Source of the DNA: Fidelibacterota bacterium
Lineage (GTDB): Bacteria; Fidelibacterota; Marinisomatia; Marinisomatales; UBA1611
DNA length: 64,000 bases
Assembly: GCA_018658715.1 (NCBI GenBank)
Contig: JABHUQ010000041.1
Span: forward strand, 1 to 64,000
Direction of reading: 5' to 3'
Both the position numbers and the translations under genes were made by a program. Below the pieces are notes generated by a model that saw nothing but the letters and a program-made list of their open reading frames with translations, did no database searches and had not been told where the DNA came from. Below are positions 58,848 to 64,000 of this stretch, one piece after another. The first letter of the stretch is position 1. Each line of letters begins with the position of its first letter.

Positions 58848-61660
58848 TGAAAAAGTATAATCCCGAAATGGATCGTATTAAAAATGAAATGAAAGTGGAT
58901 TATTTCCCCCCCATGTCTCGTAGGAAATTTTTATCTGCTTCCGGATTAGCAGGTTTGGGACTCATGCTCAAATTTTCGCCCCTAAAAGCAGCAACAACTC
59001 CGGATCGGCCCTATCGTAGATTTGAAGATGTGATGAGAAATAAATTCACTTGGGATAAAGTGGCTCGGGGAACCCACGGCACCAACTGTGCTGGGAATTG
59101 TGCATTTAATGTTTTCGTGAAAGATGGAATTGTTTGGCGGGAAGAGCAGCAAGGTGAATATGAAAGTACAGATGATACACCTGATTATGGTCCACGAGGT
59201 TGCCAAAAAGGACTTCGCCATGCCAAATATATGTATGGAAACCAACGCATTTTATATCCAATGAAACGAGTTGGAAAACGTGGCGAAGGTAAATGGGAAC
59301 GTGTGAGTTGGGACCAGGCTTTAACTGAAATTGCCGATAAATTTATTGATGTTGTAGAGAAAGAAGGCCCAGAAAGTATTTCTTGGGGAAGCGGCACGCA
59401 AATGAGTGTAAAGATGGCCTCCTATGCAGCTTTAGCGCGACTAGTGAATATTACGGGTGTTACTGTTCCAGAGTTTTATTCAGGTGTGGGAGATTTGCCA
59501 ACTGGTGTTTATACAACGTTAGGAAAAGTCTATGTGGGCGATACCATGTCTGCCATTTATAAATCAAAATGTGTCTTAGTGTGGATGTCCAATCCAGCTG
59601 TAACACGAATCCCAGATGCCCACTTTTTCTGGGAAGCTAAATACAACGGCACAAAAGTTATTTCCATTTCTCCAGAATTCACGCCTACCGCCATGCATTC
59701 AAGCCTGTGGGTGAATCCAAAACCGGGCACAGATGCTGCTCTAGCAATGGGCATGGTTCATACCATCATAGATGAAAAGTTGGTGAATCAAGAATACATC
59801 AAAGAACAATCAGATCTCCCGTTTTTGGTTCGGATGGACACTAAAAAATTCCTGCGAAAAGAAGACACATCAATTGTATCCACTTTGGCAGTAGAAGATA
59901 ATATTTTTTATCTTTGGGATAAAAAAACTAACCAAGCTGTTATAGCGCCTGGAACAGGTTTAACGGACCCGCCACCAGGGAGAGACAGACGAAAATATGG
60001 CACCATTGATTTGGGTAATATTGATCCTGTTTTAGAAGGACGGTGGACTGTATCCACCTTGGATGGAGATGTGGAGGTAACTACGGTTTTTGAACTACTA
60101 AAAGATGAGGCGGAAAACTTTACACCGGAAAAAGCCTCAGAAATCACGGGTGTGAGTCCGGAAGTTATTCGCCAAATTGCCAGAGACTTTGCTCAGGCTC
60201 AACCCGCCATGATTTATGCGGGATATGCCGCATGCAAATGGGTACACGGTGATTTGTTGCAACGGGCATTCGTATTGCTTCTTTCTCTTACGGGTAATAT
60301 TGGACCGGAAGGCAGTGGACTCCAAATTTCCAATTCACCTAAAGTCCGGGGACTTATGGCTTTTGCGTTTAATGGAATGGGTCCGGCGACACGCATGATT
60401 TCTGCTACAAACTGGGACTATGAACAAGGCAATATGAAAGAACTCACTAAAAATGTATATGGTGAAAAATTGGCAGAAGAATGGGACGAAAAATATCAAA
60501 AATCCATTAAGGAAGATTGGTTTCCCCAATATGGAAAGAAGGGCTGGAAAATGGGTTTCTTTGCCGGGAATAATGGCGCCAATTGGCGAGCATCTGGGAA
60601 TAAATGGCGAAAAGACGCTTTCGAAAATTTAGAATCCATTGTGGCTATTGTGCCAGATATGGGCGTAACAGCACATTACGCAGATTATATTTTACCTGTC
60701 GCTCACCATTATGAAAGAGCAGATATTATGCTTCAGCCACGGACGCCTTACGTGCAAATTTTGGATGCTGCTGTACCGCCGTTGGGTGAATCCAAAGATG
60801 ATTATACCATCGTGCATGATTTTGCCAAAATGCTCGAAATAAGAGCAAAGAAAAGACGTATGAAAGTGATCAGAGATAATGTGGATGGCAAAAGTGTACG
60901 TCGTGATTTTAAACGAGCATACCAACAGTTTACAATGGACGGGAAGGTTAAGGATGTAAAGGATGTGATTCAATTTATCATCAATACTACACCAGGAATT
61001 CCAAAAATGTCATTTGAAGAATTGGCCGCTATTGGGAAAGTCCGCGTAGAAGGGTCAAATAAAACATATTATGATAAAGATGCGCCTTATCATTCGGAAA
61101 TTATGGAGAGTGTCAATGAAAAACGTCCCTACGAAACGCTTACATCCCGGCAACAATTTTATATAGACCACGATTGGTTTATTGAATATGGTGAACAACT
61201 CCCAACCCATAAAGAACCTTTAAAAATCGATGGTTATCCATTACGTATGATGATGGGGCATGCACGCCACGGAATCCATAGCATGTGGCGTGATGACCCA
61301 CTAATGTTGACACTTCAGCGTGGAGAACCAGATATTTATGTGAATCCTGATGATGCAAAGATTCGTGGGGTGAAAGATGGAGATAAACTTCGCATATTCA
61401 ATTCAGGTGGAGAATTTTTTGCTATGGCACATATTAGTGCTGGAATTCAGCCTGGGATGACATTTATGTATCATGGGTGGGATCCTATGATGTTCAAAGA
61501 TCGGCAAAACTTTTCTGCTGTGATATCTACATCCGGTCTAATTAAACCCACTTCCATGGCTGGAGATTATGGTCATTTAGGTTATAAAGTTTTGGCTTAT
61601 GCGCCTAACCAAACATACAAAGATTTCACCTGTGATTTTGAAAAAGTGCAAAGTGCATAA
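58847..61660 (+). CDS. Type II DMSO reductase-family molybdopterin oxidoreductase, catalytic subunit
   Basis: Twin-arginine-like SRRKFLSASGLAGLGL; HGTNCAGNCAFNVFVKDG...RGCQKGLRHAKYMYGNQRILYPMKR. The ORF track starts 3 bp upstream at 58844. Confidence 0.88.
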   Translation: MKKYNPEMDRIKNEMKVDYFPPMSRRKFLSASGLAGLGLMLKFSPLKAATTPDRPYRRFEDVMRNKFTWDKVARGTHGTNCAGNCAFNVFVKDGIVWREEQQGEYESTDDTPDYGPRGCQKGLRHAKYMYGNQRILYPMKRVGKRGEGKWERVSWDQALTEIADKFIDVVEKEGPESISWGSGTQMSVKMASYAALARLVNITGVTVPEFYSGVGDLPTGVYTTLGKVYVGDTMSAIYKSKCVLVWMSNPAVTRIPDAHFFWEAKYNGTKVISISPEFTPTAMHSSLWVNPKPGTDAALAMGMVHTIIDEKLVNQEYIKEQSDLPFLVRMDTKKFLRKEDTSIVSTLAVEDNIFYLWDKKTNQAVIAPGTGLTDPPPGRDRRKYGTIDLGNIDPVLEGRWTVSTLDGDVEVTTVFELLKDEAENFTPEKASEITGVSPEVIRQIARDFAQAQPAMIYAGYAACKWVHGDLLQRAFVLLLSLTGNIGPEGSGLQISNSPKVRGLMAFAFNGMGPATRMISATNWDYEQGNMKELTKNVYGEKLAEEWDEKYQKSIKEDWFPQYGKKGWKMGFFAGNNGANWRASGNKWRKDAFENLESIVAIVPDMGVTAHYADYILPVAHHYERADIMLQPRTPYVQILDAAVPPLGESKDDYTIVHDFAKMLEIRAKKRRMKVIRDNVDGKSVRRDFKRAYQQFTMDGKVKDVKDVIQFIINTTPGIPKMSFEELAAIGKVRVEGSNKTYYDKDAPYHSEIMESVNEKRPYETLTSRQQFYIDHDWFIEYGEQLPTHKEPLKIDGYPLRMMMGHARHGIHSMWRDDPLMLTLQRGEPDIYVNPDDAKIRGVKDGDKLRIFNSGGEFFAMAHISAGIQPGMTFMYHGWDPMMFKDRQNFSAVISTSGLIKPTSMAGDYGHLGYKVLAYAPNQTYKDFTCDFEKVQSA

Positions 61661-62285
61661 TACAATAAATATATTATCAGGGCGATCCGCGACTTATGCC
61701 ATGTTCTCTAATCTAACTTCTTCTCCCCATGAAGATTATATGGTTTTTTCAGATATAAAAATGGCATTGAATGAAATGGCTATTCATCTGCCCTACAAAA
61801 TGGATTTTACTCAAATAATATCAGAATCAATAATATTAACAAACGAATATTGGGAAGAAATTGTCCAGTCTTATAGTGGATTATTTGAAGTGGGAAATGA
61901 TGGTCCGCCTATTCCCCTCCGAGAAAGCGCGAACCCAATGCTATCATTTAACAAAGAAGAAGTAACGCGTTATTATGAATACTTTGGATATGAAGTGGCT
62001 GTAGATCGTCAGTGGGAATCGGATCATTTAGCTATTGAATTAGAATTTATCCATTTTTTATGCCAAGGAGAATTGGGTAGCGAAGATGCACTTTCCTTCC
62101 AATTAGCACAAAAAGATTTTATAGATCGCCATTTCATTTTATGGTTGGCATCTATCAATCATAAGATAAAAGGTTTAGATGTTCATCCTTATTGGATTGA
62201 AATATTTTCTGCGCTATATACTTTTATTCAAAAAGATTTAGAGTGGTTAACAACCCAAACAAAATATTTAAAGGAAACAATTTAA
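61653..62285 (+). CDS. TorD/DmsD-like molybdoenzyme chaperone
   Basis: Position between alpha and beta subunits; RSATYAMFSNLTSSP...YYEYFGYEVAVDRQWESDHLAIELEFIHFLCQGE; GTG at 61653 overlaps upstream stop. Confidence 0.75.
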   Translation: MHNTINILSGRSATYAMFSNLTSSPHEDYMVFSDIKMALNEMAIHLPYKMDFTQIISESIILTNEYWEEIVQSYSGLFEVGNDGPPIPLRESANPMLSFNKEEVTRYYEYFGYEVAVDRQWESDHLAIELEFIHFLCQGELGSEDALSFQLAQKDFIDRHFILWLASINHKIKGLDVHPYWIEIFSALYTFIQKDLEWLTTQTKYLKETI

Positions 62286-63274
62286 TGGCACGACAAATCG
62301 CAATGGTCATGGACTTAAATAAATGTATCGGATGTCAAACCTGTACTGCTGCATGCAAATCCCTGTGGACAGATGAACAAGGGCAGAACCACATGCTATG
62401 GAATAATGTTGAAACAAAACCTGGCGATGGATATCCAAAAAATTGGGAAAAGAATGGCGGTGGTTGGGCCAAAGATGGAACCATTAGTCCGGGAACCATT
62501 CCCAATCCTGCAGACTATGGAAGTATTTGTGATACCAATGCGCAGGAAGTGTATTTTGACGGCAAAGAAAAAGTGCTGGGCCGAAAAGAATCCATGGAAT
62601 ATGGTCCTAATTGGAATGAAGATTCCAGCGTTGGAGACTACCCCAATAATTATCATTTTTATGTGCCACGAATTTGTAATCATTGTACCAATCCCACTTG
62701 TTTGGAAGCATGTCCAGTCCGGGCGATTTACAAACGAGAAGAAGATGGAATTGTGCTGATTGATCAAGATCGTTGCGAAGGATATCGTGAGTGCAACAAA
62801 GCATGTCCGTACGATAAAATATATTTTAATATGGCTACCAAAACGTCGCAAAAATGTATATTTTGTTTTCCACGATTGGAAGAAGGCATCCCTCCTGCTT
62901 GTGCAACTCAATGTCCAGGGCGATTACGATTTATTGGCTATCTTGATGACGAAAATGGCCCCATTCATAAACTGGTTTACAAATGGAAGGTGGCTCTCCC
63001 CTTGCATGAAGAATATGGATGTGAACCAAATGTGTTTTATGTGCCGCCTATCTTGCCACCCACTTTTGATGAAAAGGGGAATATTTCCAAAGAACCACGT
63101 GTTCCCATTGAATACATGGAATCTCTTTTTGGAAAAGGAACAAAGTATGCTTTAAAAACCATTGAAGGTGAAATGAAAAAAAAAGAAGATGGTAAGGATT
63201 CAGAACTCATGGATTTACTTATTTCCAAAGATTGGAAAGCCTTGTTTGGTATTCCCAATGTGAAATTGATGTAA
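62285..63274 (+). CDS. Fe-S (beta) subunit of type II DMSO reductase-family enzyme
   Basis: CIGCQTCTAACK; CNHCTNPTCLEACP; CEGYRECNKACP; CIFCFPRLEEGIPPACATQCPGRLRFIGYLDD. Confidence 0.9.
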   Translation: MARQIAMVMDLNKCIGCQTCTAACKSLWTDEQGQNHMLWNNVETKPGDGYPKNWEKNGGGWAKDGTISPGTIPNPADYGSICDTNAQEVYFDGKEKVLGRKESMEYGPNWNEDSSVGDYPNNYHFYVPRICNHCTNPTCLEACPVRAIYKREEDGIVLIDQDRCEGYRECNKACPYDKIYFNMATKTSQKCIFCFPRLEEGIPPACATQCPGRLRFIGYLDDENGPIHKLVYKWKVALPLHEEYGCEPNVFYVPPILPPTFDEKGNISKEPRVPIEYMESLFGKGTKYALKTIEGEMKKKEDGKDSELMDLLISKDWKALFGIPNVKLM

Positions 63275-63275
63275 A

Positions 63276-64000
63276 GTGAAGGATTTTCCCATAAGTAAAA
63301 CTCGACGAATTTGGGTGATTTCCGGATTACTCTTGTCCAGTGTTATGGCAAGTTTGGATTCCAGTTTTGTTCCCATTGCTTTTTCGGATTTGATTGATGA
63401 TTTGGACACAAACACAAGTCAGGTTGTTTGGGTAGCGTTGGGATATCTGATTGCTGCTACCGGTCCAATGCTTTTTATGGCACGAGTTGCAGATCGTATT
63501 GGAAGAGCGACCATGTTTGGGATTGGTACATTAGTTTATGCCATTGCCATGGCTGCCTGTGGGTTTGCGGATTCTGTTTCTATTCTTATTACTCTTCGTG
63601 TCGTCCAAGGGTTCGGGATGGCCATGTTTTTACCCACAACATTTACGCTTGCAACGGAAGTTTTTCCGCCAGAAGAACAGGGAAAAGCATTGGGTATCAT
63701 GGCATCCGGGAATGCATTTGGGTTTTTGTTAGGTCCTATTTTTGCGGGATGGCTATTAGATGCGTATGACTGGCACGCCTTATTTTTATCTCGGATTCCT
63801 ATTGGTGTTATTGCTGTTGGATTGGGATTTACTATTTTTGGGAAAGAGATTGGTCGCACAAAAGTTGAACGAAAACATTACGATATTGTTGGCGCCATTT
63901 TATTGACCTTAAGTTTATTCGGATTACTTTTTGGTTTTAATCGCCTTCCAGTTGAAGATAATCATTTAGACGTTTTTGTTTGGGCAATTTTTCTCATGGG
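63276..64000 (+). CDS. MFS transporter, N-terminal part (3' truncated by window edge)
   Basis: Open frame from GTG 63276: MKDFPISKTRRIWVISGLLLSSVMASLDSSFVPIAFSDLIDDLDTNTSQVVWVALGYLIAATGPMLFMARVADRIGRATMFG...; EmrB/QacA-like. Not in the ORF track because it has no stop in the window. Confidence 0.85.
   Translation, partial: MKDFPISKTRRIWVISGLLLSSVMASLDSSFVPIAFSDLIDDLDTNTSQVVWVALGYLIAATGPMLFMARVADRIGRATMFGIGTLVYAIAMAACGFADSVSILITLRVVQGFGMAMFLPTTFTLATEVFPPEEQGKALGIMASGNAFGFLLGPIFAGWLLDAYDWHALFLSRIPIGVIAVGLGFTIFGKEIGRTKVERKHYDIVGAILLTLSLFGLLFGFNRLPVEDNHLDVFVWAIFLM

Noticed and set aside
62396-62911. 171-aa antisense ORF
   Set aside because: Fully antisense to the clear Fe-S subunit; Cys/His/Phe-rich composition is a by-product of the sense codons.
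63428-63769. 113-aa plus-strand ORF (MGSVGISDCCYRSNAF...)
   Set aside because: Out of frame with the MFS gene starting at 63276, whose frame gives a clean transporter protein.
1-64000. Prophage, transposon or CRISPR content
   Set aside because: No integrase, transposase, phage structural gene, terminal inverted repeats or direct-repeat arrays were seen.

Overview
AT-rich, coding-dense bacterial window. It is probably from the FCB superphylum, possibly Marinimicrobia-like: secreted proteins carry FlgD/T9SS-type C-termini, including a 'YPNPFNP' motif. This lineage call is inference. Four blocks can be read. (1) ~1-10.1 kb: a type IV pilus / type II secretion-like locus with several prepilin-like proteins, a LamG-bearing PilX-like protein, a large ExeA-PilM-PilN-like fusion, PilO-, PilP- and secretin-like genes, followed by a CHASE2 adenylate cyclase. 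(2) ~13-27 kb: surface and secreted proteins, including an FG-GAP/VCBS protein, a PorV-like + transglutaminase + TPR fusion, a cohesin-like lipoprotein next to a dockerin-like LamG/T9SS protein, and a DUF5683-like protein. (3) ~29-56 kb: a large catabolic supercluster. It has a FadR/GntR regulator, CaiB/BaiF CoA-transferase, dihydropyrimidinase-like hydrolase, two LeuCD-type hydratase pairs (one with an atypical small subunit), HpcH/HpaI aldolase, HapK/REDY-like protein, SDR, HyuA/HyuB, nitrilase-like protein, ALDH, MFS transporter, tandem DUF1330 protein, HMG-CoA-lyase-like protein, cupin and methyltransferase. Related TGGT/ACCA palindromes sit at both ends of the core and suggest one regulon. 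(4) ~56-64 kb: SSS and BASS transporters, a MarR regulator, and a type II DMSO-reductase-family molybdoenzyme with TorD-like chaperone and Fe-S subunit, then the start of an MFS transporter that the ORF track misses. No tRNA, rRNA, CRISPR or complete mobile element was recognised. All family calls come from reading motifs, not from database searches.
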